From DASRDZ01 sp035652335 (GTDB lineage: Bacteria; Chloroflexota; Dormibacteria; Aeolococcales; Aeolococcaceae): a DNA stretch of 64,000 bases. The position numbers were made by a program, and so were the translations under genes. Where the stretch lies: NCBI GenBank assembly GCA_035652335.1, contig DASRDZ010000078.1, positions 1 to 64,000 of the forward strand, read 5' to 3'. The first letter of the stretch is position 1, and each line of letters opens with the position of its first letter. The notes under the pieces are model-generated. The model was not told the DNA's origin. It was given only the letters and a program-made list of their open reading frames with translations, and did no database searches. Shown here piece by piece: positions 52,929 through 61,929 of this stretch.

Positions 52929-53648
52929 ATGACCGACAGCAGGACGCCTCCTCCTTCGGCGGCTGCTCCACACCCGCTGGGCCACCGGGTGACGCTGCCC
53001 GGCGGTGGCAGCGTGCGCATCCGTCCCATCACGCCGGACGACCGCACCGAGCTCGGCCTCGCCTACCAGCGGCTGTCACCGGAATCGCGGCGGCTTCGCT
53101 TCCTCAGCCCGCCGAACCACCTCACCGAGGACATGCTGCGCCGCCTCACCTGCGTCGACGGCGTGAACCACGCGGCGCTGGTGGCGATCGCGGAGGACGA
53201 GCCGGGCCAGCCGGGCGTCGGCGTGGCGCGCTATGTGCGCCTCGGCGAGGGCAGTGACACCGCCGAGGTCGCCGTCACCGTCCTGGACGACCACGAGAAC
53301 CGGGGGATCGGCACGCTGCTGCTGGAGATGCTCCTGGAGAAGGCGCTGCGCAACGGGGTGCGCCATATCCGCGGCTACGTCGCGGCGGAGAACCGCATCC
53401 TCGATCTCGCCCGCGCCTTCGACGCCTCGATCACCCCGGATTCGCCCGGTGTGGTGCTGGTCGACGTCACGCTGCCCGGCGCGCCGCACGAGATCCGCAG
53501 TGCGGTTCGCGCGGCCGCTCTCACGCCCGGTGCCGCGGCGAGGACACCGACATCCGTTGGCGTCAGCGCCACATCCCCACGGTCCACTCGCCGACGGCGG
53601 TGCAGAACGATGCCGATGTGCAGGAGACCACCCCGCCGTTGCCGGTGA
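52929..53648 (+). CDS. GNAT-family acetyltransferase, possibly a protein lysine acetyltransferase
   Basis: 239 residues; the ATG follows AAGGAGAG. The N-terminal segment VRIRPITPDDRTELGLAY and RLSPESRRLRFL resembles the catalytic domain of Pat-type protein acetyltransferases. The acetyl-CoA turn is AVTVLDDHENRGIGTLLLEM. There is no cyclic-nucleotide domain, unlike the mycobacterial enzyme. An acsA gene with the target Lys lies 5 kb away, so control of AcsA by acetylation is possible but inferred. The last ~26 residues are Arg/Pro-rich and overlap the converging IPT gene by 86 bases; that tail is probably not conserved. Confidence 0.82.
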   Translation: MTDSRTPPPSAAAPHPLGHRVTLPGGGSVRIRPITPDDRTELGLAYQRLSPESRRLRFLSPPNHLTEDMLRRLTCVDGVNHAALVAIAEDEPGQPGVGVARYVRLGEGSDTAEVAVTVLDDHENRGIGTLLLEMLLEKALRNGVRHIRGYVAAENRILDLARAFDASITPDSPGVVLVDVTLPGAPHEIRSAVRAAALTPGAAARTPTSVGVSATSPRSTRRRRCRTMPMCRRPPRRCR

Positions 53649-56600
53649 CCGCGTCGGTCGTCGTCCAGCTCGTCCCGTCATACATCAGCGCGTTCCCGCC
53701 GAGGTCGATCACCACGCAGAACGTGGGCGACGTGCAGGACACCGTCCAGGGCATGTTGCCGGCGTCGAGGAGCGCCGGCGCCGTCCAGGCGGCACCGTTG
53801 AAGGTGAGCACGTTGCCGGCGTAGTCGACGGCGATGCAGAAGGAGGACGACGAGCAGGACACGGCGGCCAGGCCGTTGGTGCCGGGCGGGCTGTCGATGG
53901 TGAGGGGTCCGGACCAGCTGGTGCCGTTGAAGGCCAGGGCGTTGCCCGAGTTGTCGACCAGCATGCAGAACGTCGAGGACGGGCAGGACACGCTGGTCGG
54001 CCCGTTGTTGGCGTCGGGGGCACCGCCGTACGACCAGCTCGTCCCGTCCCAGACATAGACGTCGCCGACTGCGTGGACGGCGACGCAGAAGCTCGACGAC
54101 GCACACGACACCGCGATCAGCCCCATGGGGACGACCTGGACGGCCGTCCAGCCCGTGCCGTCGAACATCTGGGCCATGCCATCCTGGCTCACCGCGACGC
54201 AGAACGTCGGAGAGACGCAGGACACGGCGTTGAGCTGGGCGTTCTCGATCCTGTCGGGCGCCGACCAGCTGGTGCCGTCCCACGTGTACGCGTCACCCGC
54301 CCGCCCCACCGCCGCGCAGAAGGACGGCGATGTGCAGGAGACGCCGGAGAGGGTGTTGCTCAGGTCGGCGGGAACCGGATTCGACCAGGTGCTGCCGTCG
54401 AAGGTGAGGGCCCAACCGCTGAAGTGGTTGGCGACGGCGCACGTCGAGGACGGCGAGCAGGACACCATGAAGAGCGTCTCGTCGGTGATCGCCGTCGGGC
54501 CCGACCAGGTGGTGCCGTCGAAGGTGACCACGCTGCCCGAGGAGTCGCCGGCCACGCAGAACGTGGTGGATCCGCACGACACCCCGAACACGCCGCCGTT
54601 GAGATCGATGAAGGCGGTGGACCAGGTGGACCCGTCGAAGACGAGGATGTCGCCGGTGCTGACCTGGCCGGCCACGCAGAAGGTCGGCGACGCGCAGGAC
54701 ACCGAGGTCGGCCCGCTGGAGCCCAGGTTGGCCGGGGCGGACCAGGCGCTGCCGTCAAAGGTGCGCGCCATGCCGTCGTCCGTCACCGCGACGCAGAAGG
54801 TCGACGAGACGCAGGAGACGGACCAGACCATGGAGGTGGCGATGCTGGTCGGGCTCGACCAGCTCGTCCCGTCGAAGGTGAGCACGTTGCCGGCCTGGTC
54901 GCCGGCGACGCAGAACGCCGGCGACGCACAGGACAGCGCGTTCAGCCCTGCGGCGCTGTCGACGAGGTCCTCGGTCAGCGGTGGGGTGACGCCGGTGGGG
55001 TTGAAGCTGACCGCTCGACCGTTCTGGTCGACCAGCATGCAGAACGTCGATGAGGTGCACGACACGGTGGCCTGGCCCGGACCGACGATCTGGACCGGGG
55101 CCGACCAGGTGCTGCCGTTGAGGATCAGCATGTTGCCGCTGTCGTCGACCATGACGCAGAACCCGCTGCTCGGGCAGGAGACCCCGGTCGGTCCTCCCTG
55201 GTGGTGGGAGACCATGTTGGTCGGGACGTTCCATGACGGCGGCAGGTAGGTGAAGGCGTCGGCGGCCACGACGGGGCTGGTGCCGTACTGGGTGTTCACC
55301 AATACGTCGACGGAACCGACGGCGTGCGCCGGGGAGGTCACCGACAGCGATGTCGGCGACGTCACGGTGAGAGCCGTCCCGGCCACCCCGCCGAAGGTGA
55401 CCGAGGTGACGTTGGCGAAGCTCCGGCCGGTCACGGTGACGACCGTGCCGCCGTTGAGCGAGCCGCTCGTCGGGCTGATCGACAGGACGGTCGGCGGCGC
55501 GACGTAGGTGAACACGTCGGCGGCGACCGGCGGGCTGGTGCCGTGGGTGGTGGCCACCTGCACATCGGCTGGCCCGGCGCTGTGCGACGGTGACATCACC
55601 GACAGCGAGACGGGGGTGACCGACACGATTCCGGCCGCCCTGCCGCCGAAGGTCACGCCGGTGACGTCGACGAAGTTGCCGCCGCTGATGGTGACCGTCG
55701 TGCCGCCACGCGTCGACCCGCTGGCCGGCGCGATCGCGGTGACCGCGGGCGGGGCGGGGACCACGTACGTGAAGAGATCACCAGGCCCGGTCGAGCTGGT
55801 GCCGAACTGGCTGACCACCCGCACGTCGACGGTGCCCGCGCCCTGCGCCGGCGACATGACGGTGATCGAGGTGGGGGAGACGGACTGGATGCCGCCCGGA
55901 ACGGCACCGAAGAGGACCTGCGTGACCGCCGTGAAGGAGGTGCCCGTCACCGTCACGCGCGTGCCGCCGCCGGTGCCGCCGGCGCTGGGCGCGACGCCCG
56001 TCACTCCCGGTGGCGCGACGTACGTGTAGAGATCGGCGGAAACGAGCGCACTGGGCCCGTAGGCGCCGATCACCTGCACGTTGAAGGTGCCGCCGGTGGA
56101 CGGAGGCGAGGTCACCGCCAGCGACGTCGGGGAGCTGACCGTGAGGCTGCTCCCGGACACACCCCCGAAGACCACCATGGTGACGCCCGTGAAGCCGCTG
56201 CCCGTCACCGTCACCCGCGTGCCTCCCGCCGTCGGCCCGATGTTGGGCGACACCGAGGTCACCGCCGGCGGGCTGACGTAGGTGAAGACGTCGGCCGGAA
56301 CGGCGGCGCTGGTGTAGTACACCGTGCCCACCTGCACGTCGACCGGCCCCGCCTTGTGCGCCGGTGCGACGGCCGTCAGCGACGTCGGCGAGACCGACAC
56401 CAGGCTGCCGGCGTGCCCACCGAAGGTGACCGCAGTCACGCCGATGAAGTTCGACCCGTAGACGGAGACGGCGGTGCCGCCGTTGCTCGAGCCTGACATC
56501 GGGCTGATCGCGCTCACCGCCGGCGCAGCGACGTAGGTGTACTGGTCGCCCGGCAGGAACCCCGAGGTGCCCCCCGGTGTGGTCACCTTCACATCGACCA

Positions 56601-56877
56601 CGCCCGCCGCATGGGCAGGCGCGCTGACCCAGAACTGCACCGGCGACACCATGTGGACCTGCTTGACCTGCGTGGTCCCGAAGAGCACCGCGCTGACGTT
56701 GACGAACTGGAAGCCCGACACGGTCACCCGGTTGCCGCCTGCGGTCGGACCGAACGTCGGCGACAGTGCCGTGACCCCTGGGGGCGCCTGCGCCGACACC
56801 GGGACGATGGTCGCGTACGACCATGCCAGCAGCGCGGCGGTCCCGATTGCCAGGAAACGAACCGAGCGCAACCTCAT
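53563..56877 (-). CDS. secreted protein with six IPT/TIG repeats and a 14-repeat Cys-paired propeller-like domain
   Basis: 1104 residues; the ATG follows TGGGGGAACC. The signal peptide (FLAIGTAALLAWSYATIVPVSA) is followed by six IPT/TIG Ig-like domains (about 28-545), each with SPxxGxxxGGTxVTVxGxxF and a closing DxFTYV. From about 555 to the end, a 35-45-residue unit recurs fourteen times: VSCxSxxFCxxVDxxGxxxxFDGTxWSxP. Each unit carries a close Cys pair, probably a disulfide, and a Trp/Asp blade turn. Fourteen is twice seven, so two seven-bladed propellers are plausible. Similar repeats occur in exported actinobacterial-type proteins without a known function. No transmembrane anchor or LPXTG sorting signal is seen. 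Confidence 0.86.
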   Translation of the reverse strand: MRLRSVRFLAIGTAALLAWSYATIVPVSAQAPPGVTALSPTFGPTAGGNRVTVSGFQFVNVSAVLFGTTQVKQVHMVSPVQFWVSAPAHAAGVVDVKVTTPGGTSGFLPGDQYTYVAAPAVSAISPMSGSSNGGTAVSVYGSNFIGVTAVTFGGHAGSLVSVSPTSLTAVAPAHKAGPVDVQVGTVYYTSAAVPADVFTYVSPPAVTSVSPNIGPTAGGTRVTVTGSGFTGVTMVVFGGVSGSSLTVSSPTSLAVTSPPSTGGTFNVQVIGAYGPSALVSADLYTYVAPPGVTGVAPSAGGTGGGTRVTVTGTSFTAVTQVLFGAVPGGIQSVSPTSITVMSPAQGAGTVDVRVVSQFGTSSTGPGDLFTYVVPAPPAVTAIAPASGSTRGGTTVTISGGNFVDVTGVTFGGRAAGIVSVTPVSLSVMSPSHSAGPADVQVATTHGTSPPVAADVFTYVAPPTVLSISPTSGSLNGGTVVTVTGRSFANVTSVTFGGVAGTALTVTSPTSLSVTSPAHAVGSVDVLVNTQYGTSPVVAADAFTYLPPSWNVPTNMVSHHQGGPTGVSCPSSGFCVMVDDSGNMLILNGSTWSAPVQIVGPGQATVSCTSSTFCMLVDQNGRAVSFNPTGVTPPLTEDLVDSAAGLNALSCASPAFCVAGDQAGNVLTFDGTSWSSPTSIATSMVWSVSCVSSTFCVAVTDDGMARTFDGSAWSAPANLGSSGPTSVSCASPTFCVAGQVSTGDILVFDGSTWSTAFIDLNGGVFGVSCGSTTFCVAGDSSGSVVTFDGTTWSGPTAITDETLFMVSCSPSSTCAVANHFSGWALTFDGSTWSNPVPADLSNTLSGVSCTSPSFCAAVGRAGDAYTWDGTSWSAPDRIENAQLNAVSCVSPTFCVAVSQDGMAQMFDGTGWTAVQVVPMGLIAVSCASSSFCVAVHAVGDVYVWDGTSWSYGGAPDANNGPTSVSCPSSTFCMLVDNSGNALAFNGTSWSGPLTIDSPPGTNGLAAVSCSSSSFCIAVDYAGNVLTFNGAAWTAPALLDAGNMPWTVSCTSPTFCVVIDLGGNALMYDGTSWTTTDAVTGNGGVVSCTSASFCTAVGEWTVGMWR

Positions 56878-57082
56878 CTCAGGTTCCCCCAATGTCGCAG
56901 TGCCGCGGGGCGCCCCGAGACGGATTGGGCGGCCGCACCGATGCAATCGTCTGACCTCCAGTGAAGGTCGACGCCGCGGCACCGGCCAGAGGCGAAAGTC
57001 ATGTCTGGGACAGGCGGCTTCCCCGGTGGTCACATCGTCAGGTGACCAATGGCATGGCCGGATGACGCTCTGATTTGGCGGG

Positions 57083-58192
57083 TCAGGCGATCCGCCGGCG
57101 CAGGGTCGCGGCGGCGGCGGCGACCAGCGCCGCGGCGAAGGCCAGCACCACCCCGGCGTCGAGCCGCACCGACGACCAGGTCAGGTCGGCGCCCTTGATC
57201 ATCACGTCGCGCAGCGCGTCGACGGCGTAGGTGAGTGGCAGCGCGTGGGAGAGGCCCTGCATCCAGTGCGGCTCGCTGGACACAGGGACCACCACGCCGC
57301 TGAGCAGCACCTGCGGGGTGATCACCAGCGGGATGAACTGCACCGCCTGGAACTCGGTGCGGGCGAAGCTGCTGAGGAAGATCCCCAGGTTCACCGCGGT
57401 GAGCACCATCAGCAGCTCGATGGCGAAGATCAGCAGCACGCTGCCCGAGTTGTGGATGCGCAGCGCATAGAGCGCGAAGCAGAGCACCACCGCCGCCTGC
57501 ACCAGCGCCACCAGGCTGAAGCCGAGCATGTAGCCGACCACGATCTCCCCGCGCCGCAGCGGGCTGGCGAAGAGTCGCTCCAGCGTGCCCTGCGAGCGCT
57601 CGCGCAGGAAGGACACCGAGGTGATCACGTAGACGAGGAAGAACACCACCAGGCCGATGAACGCCGCGCCGAAGTAGTCGAGGGTGTCGAGGTCCGCGCC
57701 GCCGTACTGGTAGACGACCGAGGGCGTGATGCGCGGCACCGAGCCCGCGGGGGCGGCGCTCGACACCGCGTCGGCGGTGGCACGCGCCACCGCGGTGAGC
57801 ACCGTCGCCGACGGTCCCGGCTGGCTGCCCTCCAGGTGCACCTGCGGCGCGACCACGTGCGTGCGCAGCGCGTCGGCGCTGAAGCCGGCGGGCAGCACCA
57901 CGTAGCCGGCCAGCTGCGAGTCGCGCAGCTTCGACGCCGCCGTGCTCGCGTCGAGTGGGCTCGCCCGCACCAGCGTCGAAGCCTCGAGCTGCCGTGCCAC
58001 CGAGGCGCCCAGCGCGCCGCCGTCCTGCAGCACCACGCCGACCTGGGGGTTCTCGCCGCCGCCGCGGAGCAGGTAGTAGAAGGACCCCAGGATGACGATG
58101 GGCACCACGAACAGCAGCGCCAGCGTCCTGCGGTCGCGCCGGAACTGCTGCAGGATGCGGCGCACCACCGCGCCGATCCGGTGGGCCGACAT
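57083..58192 (-). CDS. ABC-2 type exporter permease
   Basis: 369 residues. The first transmembrane helix (LALLFVVPIVILGSFYYLLR) is followed by a large extracytoplasmic loop (about 45-170), then five helices near the C-terminus (FIGLVVFFLVYVITSVSFLR, LVALVQAAVVLCFALYAL, LLIFAIELLMVLTAVNLG). The motif ERSQGTLERLFASPLRRGEI before the second helix is typical of ABC2_membrane_3 permeases. The start codon shares one base with the stop of the ATPase gene (TGATG). Such pairs export drugs, lipids or antibiotics; the substrate is unknown. Confidence 0.9.
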   Translation of the reverse strand: MSAHRIGAVVRRILQQFRRDRRTLALLFVVPIVILGSFYYLLRGGGENPQVGVVLQDGGALGASVARQLEASTLVRASPLDASTAASKLRDSQLAGYVVLPAGFSADALRTHVVAPQVHLEGSQPGPSATVLTAVARATADAVSSAAPAGSVPRITPSVVYQYGGADLDTLDYFGAAFIGLVVFFLVYVITSVSFLRERSQGTLERLFASPLRRGEIVVGYMLGFSLVALVQAAVVLCFALYALRIHNSGSVLLIFAIELLMVLTAVNLGIFLSSFARTEFQAVQFIPLVITPQVLLSGVVVPVSSEPHWMQGLSHALPLTYAVDALRDVMIKGADLTWSSVRLDAGVVLAFAAALVAAAAATLRRRIA

Positions 58193-58902
58193 CAGGCGCG
58201 TCCGGCGGCGAGGCGCAGGAAGGCGTCCTCGAGCCGGTCCGATCCCGCCCGCGCCTTCAGCTCGGCGGCCGTTCCCTCGGCGAGCATGCGCCCGAAGCGC
58301 AGCAGGCCCAGCCGGTCGCACCGCTCCGCCTCGTCCATCACATGGCTCGACACCAGGATCGACGTGCCTCGCGACGCCATCCGGTGGAAGCTGTCCCAGA
58401 GCTGCGCACGGAGCTGCGGGTCGATGCCCACCGTCGGCTCGTCGAGGAGCAGCAGGTCGGGACGGTGGACGACCGCGCAGGCCAGGGATGCGCGCGTCTG
58501 CATCCCACCGCTCAGCGTCGACACCACCGACCGTCGCCGGTCCTGCAGCGCCACCAGCTCCAGGGCGTCGTCCACCCCGCCGGTGGCACCGTGCAGCGAG
58601 GCGAAGAAGCGCAGGTTCTCCTCCACGGACAGGTCGGGGTAGAGGGCCAGCGCCTGGGTCATGTAGCCGACCCGGCTGAGCACGCCGAGGTCGGGCATCG
58701 GCTGCCCGAGGATCGACACCCGGCCACCGTCGAGACGGACCATGCCGAGCAGCGAGCGGATCAGCGTCGTCTTCCCCGACCCGTTCGGACCGAGCAGTCC
58801 ATAGATCTCGCCGCGCCGGGTGCGCAGGCTGACGCCGTCGAGGACGCGCAGGGCGCCGAAGCTCTTGACGGCCGCCTCGACCTCGACGGCGTGGTCGCTC
58901 AC
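58192..58902 (-). CDS. ABC exporter ATP-binding protein
   Basis: 236 residues from a GTG at 58902; the frame is open further upstream but the domain starts here (VEVEAAVKSFGALRVLDGVS). Walker A is GPNGSGKTTL (about residues 35-44), the signature is STLSGGMQTR, and Walker B is LLLLDEPTVGIDP with the H-loop SSHVMDEAE. It drives the ABC-2 permease gene that follows. The C-terminus (GTAAELKARAGSDRLEDAFL) resembles the DrrA-type drug exporter family. No good ribosome site precedes the GTG. Confidence 0.91.
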   Translation of the reverse strand: MSDHAVEVEAAVKSFGALRVLDGVSLRTRRGEIYGLLGPNGSGKTTLIRSLLGMVRLDGGRVSILGQPMPDLGVLSRVGYMTQALALYPDLSVEENLRFFASLHGATGGVDDALELVALQDRRRSVVSTLSGGMQTRASLACAVVHRPDLLLLDEPTVGIDPQLRAQLWDSFHRMASRGTSILVSSHVMDEAERCDRLGLLRFGRMLAEGTAAELKARAGSDRLEDAFLRLAAGRA

Positions 58903-59087
58903 GGGGCTGTGCGGACCGGGCGGCTCATCGAGGTCCAGCCTGTCACGTGGCGCGGGAGACCGGCAGGGCCGATGGTCCCGAGGCGGCGCGGACGGGACCT
59001 GCGCCGTCGAGCGATGATTCGGCCGCCGTCCGCGCGTCCTCACTGGCGCAGGACCGCACCGGTCACAACCGCCAGGAGGCATGCGCG

Positions 59088-59678
59088 ATGGGCAAGGTGA
59101 CAGCCGGGTTCTCGATGTCGGTCGACGGGTTCGTCGCCGACGCCCACGACGGCGTGGACGAGGTCTTCAAGTGGTACTTCACCGGCACCACGGACCGCGA
59201 GGTGAGCACCGGGGACACCACCTTCACCATGACCGCGGAGGGCGCCGACCTCATCGAGGAGGGGGGCAGGGGCGCCGGCGTCCTGGTCACCGCGCGCCGC
59301 ACCTTCGACCTCGCCAAGGCCTGGGGCGGCAAGCACCCGATGGACGTGCCCATCGTGGTGGTGACCCACTCGGTCCCCGAGGAATGGGCGTCGCGCGACG
59401 GCTCACCCTTCACCTTCGTCACCGGCGGCGTGCCCGACGCCATCGCGACCGCGCGCCAGATCGCGGGCGACAGGGACGTCGTCGTCGGTGCGCCCAGCGT
59501 CACCAAGCAGTGCCTGCAGCTCGGCCTCCTCGACGAGATCCACATCGACCTGACGCCCGTCCTGCTCGGCGGCGGCATCCGTCTCTTCGACCTGCTTCCC
59601 GCGCCGATCCCGATGGAGGTCGTCGAGGCATCCGGCAACCGGCACGTGACCCACATCACCTATCGCCTGGTCAGGTGA
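59088..59678 (+). CDS. dihydrofolate reductase-family (RibD C-terminal type) protein
   Basis: 196 residues with AGGAGG eight bases before the ATG. The sequence opens with the family's first strand and loop (VTAGFSMSVDGFVADAHDGV) and contains VLVTARRTFDLAKAW, VVVTHSVPEEW, VVVGAPSVTKQCLQLGLLDE and TPVLLGGGIRLFD. These are the marks of YyaP/RibD-C NAD(P)H-dependent reductases. True dihydrofolate reductase activity is unlikely. Its end overlaps the converging methyltransferase gene by eight bases. Confidence 0.88.
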   Translation: MGKVTAGFSMSVDGFVADAHDGVDEVFKWYFTGTTDREVSTGDTTFTMTAEGADLIEEGGRGAGVLVTARRTFDLAKAWGGKHPMDVPIVVVTHSVPEEWASRDGSPFTFVTGGVPDAIATARQIAGDRDVVVGAPSVTKQCLQLGLLDEIHIDLTPVLLGGGIRLFDLLPAPIPMEVVEASGNRHVTHITYRLVR

Positions 59679-60312
59679 CGGCGATCGCGGCGGGCTGGGC
59701 GACGGCGCTGCCGGTGATCATCGGCCGGACGAACGACGGCGCCTTGGGGATCTCTCCGTGCTCGACGCGGGCGACGGTGAAGCCCGCCTGCTCGATGCTG
59801 GCGAGGGTCGAGCGGTTGCACGCGCAGCCGGCCATCAGCCGGTTGAGCCAGTTCATGCGGTCCTGGTGGCGCGCCAGCCGCGGGTCGTCGCTGCGGACGT
59901 GCTCCATGAACAGCAGCCGTCCGCCGGGTCGCAGCACGCGGCGGAGCTGGCGCAGCGCGCGCACCTGGTCGCCGACGCCGCAGAGCACGAGCGTCGACAC
60001 CGCCACGTCGAAGCTGCCGTCCTCGAACGGCAGATCCTCGGCAGGTGCGCGCACCACCGTGGCGTGCGGCGCCTGGTCCCGGGCGCGCCGCTCCAGCCGG
60101 CGCATCATCGGCAGCTCCGGCTCGGTGACGGTCAGCGACTCCACGCCGGGACCGTAGAAGGCCAGGTTGGCGCCCGTGCCACCGCCGATCTCGAGCACGC
60201 GGCCGCTCACGCCGGCGAGGAGATCCCGGCGGCACGCCCGCAGCCCGGCCCTCTCGGTGCCGGCCATGAAGCGGTCGTAGCCCAGGGCGAACAACCTGCC
60301 ACGGATGCTCAC
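59671..60312 (-). CDS. class I SAM-dependent methyltransferase
   Basis: 213 residues from a GTG preceded by AAGGA. The SAM-binding motif I is VLEIGGGTGANLAFYG (about residues 39-55). Motif II acidic residue lies in LTVTEPELPM, and motif post-I/III in APAEDLPFEDGSFDVAVSTL and LRQLRRVLRPGGRLLFMEHV. The pattern FMEHVRSDDPRLARHQDRMN is common in UbiE/COQ5-like and phospholipid methyltransferases. The substrate is not predictable. Confidence 0.9.
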   Translation of the reverse strand: MSIRGRLFALGYDRFMAGTERAGLRACRRDLLAGVSGRVLEIGGGTGANLAFYGPGVESLTVTEPELPMMRRLERRARDQAPHATVVRAPAEDLPFEDGSFDVAVSTLVLCGVGDQVRALRQLRRVLRPGGRLLFMEHVRSDDPRLARHQDRMNWLNRLMAGCACNRSTLASIEQAGFTVARVEHGEIPKAPSFVRPMITGSAVAQPAAIAVT

Positions 60313-60476
60313 TGCACGTCCTTCGACATCTCGTCCTGCACGGTGTGAGGCGCACGGTACGCCGGCGGGCAGCCGCCATGCCCCGCCCTCAGCCGCCGCC
60401 TCTCCCCCGGCACAATGGGCACGGCGACTCGGGAAGCGCCATCGCCTCCAGGCGACCAACCCGGTGGAGGAACGCC

Positions 60477-60893
60477 GTGACAGACCCGCGTTCGAGGCTG
60501 CAGGACATCCCGCGCGACGAGGCCCTGCGGCTGCTCCAGCACGGCGCGTATGTCGGGCGTGTCGGCTTCGTCCAGGACGGCAGGCCGCGCATCGTCCCGG
60601 TGAACTACCTGGCGGCGACGCCCGACGAGATCGTCTTCTGCTCGGCGGAGGGAGGCAAGCTGGCCACCCTGGCCGCGGGCGCACCGGTGGTCTTCGAGAT
60701 CGACGAGCAGCGGCCGCTGTACCACGCCGGCTGGAGCGTCGTCGTCGAGGGCACCGCGGAGGAGATCACCGACGCGGCCGAGCTGGAGCGCCTCCGCCGC
60801 GGCCCGCTCCGCTCCTGGGCGGCTCCCGGCAGCGGGCGCTGGATCCGCATCCGCGTCGCGGAGGTCAGCGGGCGCCGCATCCCGGAGGGCTGA
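60477..60893 (+). CDS. pyridoxamine 5'-phosphate oxidase-family flavin-binding protein
   Basis: 138 residues from a GTG with GGAGG upstream. The split-barrel fold shows as EALRLLQHGAYVGRVGFV, GRPRIVPVNYLAATPDEIVF, GGKLATLAAGAPVVFEID and GWSVVVEGTAEEIT. This is the short Nim-like/F420-or-FMN-binding group, not the biosynthetic oxidase. Members reduce nitro compounds or bind F420 or haem; which is unknown here. Confidence 0.88.
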   Translation: MTDPRSRLQDIPRDEALRLLQHGAYVGRVGFVQDGRPRIVPVNYLAATPDEIVFCSAEGGKLATLAAGAPVVFEIDEQRPLYHAGWSVVVEGTAEEITDAAELERLRRGPLRSWAAPGSGRWIRIRVAEVSGRRIPEG

Positions 60894-61043
60894 GCCGGCA
60901 CGCGTCGGGTGGACGGAGGGCGGGCCCGAGGGCCCCGGGCGGCCGCCGTTGGTCCCACCGGGCGGGGGCCGGAGCGCCCTGGTGCCGCGCCGTGGACGTT
61001 CGGATACTGGGGTCATAGGGCCGTGGGCCCCGAGGTCACCACG

Positions 61044-61919
61044 ATGGCCACCCTCCGACCGTCCCGCGTCGCGCTGGCGACGCTCAGCCTGGGCGCGCTG
61101 CTGAGCGCCTGCGGGGGGAGCGGCGGACCGGCCGGCCCGTCCACCCCGACGCCGGCACCGACCGCGACGCCGGCACCGACGGAGCAGCCCACGGCGACGC
61201 CGACCCCGCAGGCGACGCCGACGCCGACCGAGATCCTGCCCACACCGGCACCAACTCCGGTCGCCACGACCACCACCTCGGTGTACTTCCTGCGCGACGG
61301 CAGGGTGATGCCGGTGCACCGGATCGTCAGCCCGGCCTCGCCCGCCTGGGACTCGCTCGTCGCGCTGCTCGCCGGCCCCACCTCCGCCGAGGCGCAGCAG
61401 GGGTTCACCAGCGCAGTGGCGACCGCGCAGCGGGTGCTCTCGGTGAGCATCGCCAACGGCGTCGCCACCGTCGACTTCGCGGCGCGCGCGCCCACCGGCG
61501 CCGGGCTCGCCGAGGTCGTGTACACGCTGACCCAGTTCCGCACCGTGCAGTCGGTCGCCGTGCGCGTCGACGGCGCGCCGCTCGCCGCAGGACTGACCCG
61601 CGGCGGAGAGGAGCAGTGGACGCCGGCCATCTTCGTCGAGGCGCCCGTGGTGGGGCAGTCGGCGGGCAGCCCGCTGCGCGTCTGGGGCACGGCCAACACC
61701 TTCGAGGCCGCGTTCCGCATCCGCCTGACCACCTCCTCGGGTGTGCAGCTCTTCGACTACCCGGTGCAGGCCACGTCGGGCACGGGGACCCGCGGCACGT
61801 TCGACGTGACCGTGCGTTTCACCGTCAGCGGCGCGGCGACGCTGCAGCTCTACGAGGTCTCGATGAAGGACGGCTCGCACGTCAACGTCGTGACCATCCC
61901 GCTCACCCTCCAGCCATAG
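61044..61919 (+). CDS. lipoprotein with GerMN and Gmad2 domains
   Basis: 291 residues. The lipobox is LGALLSACGGS (Cys near residue 22). A Pro/Thr-rich linker (about 30-75) leads to a GerMN domain (VYFLRDGRVMPVHR, WDSLVALLAGPTSAEAQQG, VLSVSIANGVATVDF, about 78-175). A Gmad2 Ig-like domain follows (SPLRVWGTANTFEAAFRIRL, RGTFDVTVRFTVSG, about 195-290). Proteins of this kind are surface lipoproteins of Gram-positive bacteria; despite the name they occur in non-sporulators. It ends 10 bases before the LonB-like gene. Confidence 0.88.
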   Translation: MATLRPSRVALATLSLGALLSACGGSGGPAGPSTPTPAPTATPAPTEQPTATPTPQATPTPTEILPTPAPTPVATTTTSVYFLRDGRVMPVHRIVSPASPAWDSLVALLAGPTSAEAQQGFTSAVATAQRVLSVSIANGVATVDFAARAPTGAGLAEVVYTLTQFRTVQSVAVRVDGAPLAAGLTRGGEEQWTPAIFVEAPVVGQSAGSPLRVWGTANTFEAAFRIRLTTSSGVQLFDYPVQATSGTGTRGTFDVTVRFTVSGAATLQLYEVSMKDGSHVNVVTIPLTLQP

Positions 61920-61929
61920 GACGAATCGA

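Noticed and set aside
53570..53648. Arg/Pro-rich C-terminal tail of the GNAT as a functional extension
   Set aside because: It lies wholly opposite the end of the IPT-repeat gene and has the composition of antisense read-through. It was left in the gene only because no earlier stop exists.
57027..57048. TGGTCAC/GTGACCA hairpin near the IPT gene as a copy of the 37507 repeat
   Set aside because: Only the short GTCAC core is shared. Five-base GTCAC matches are frequent in such GC-rich DNA, so no common motif is claimed.
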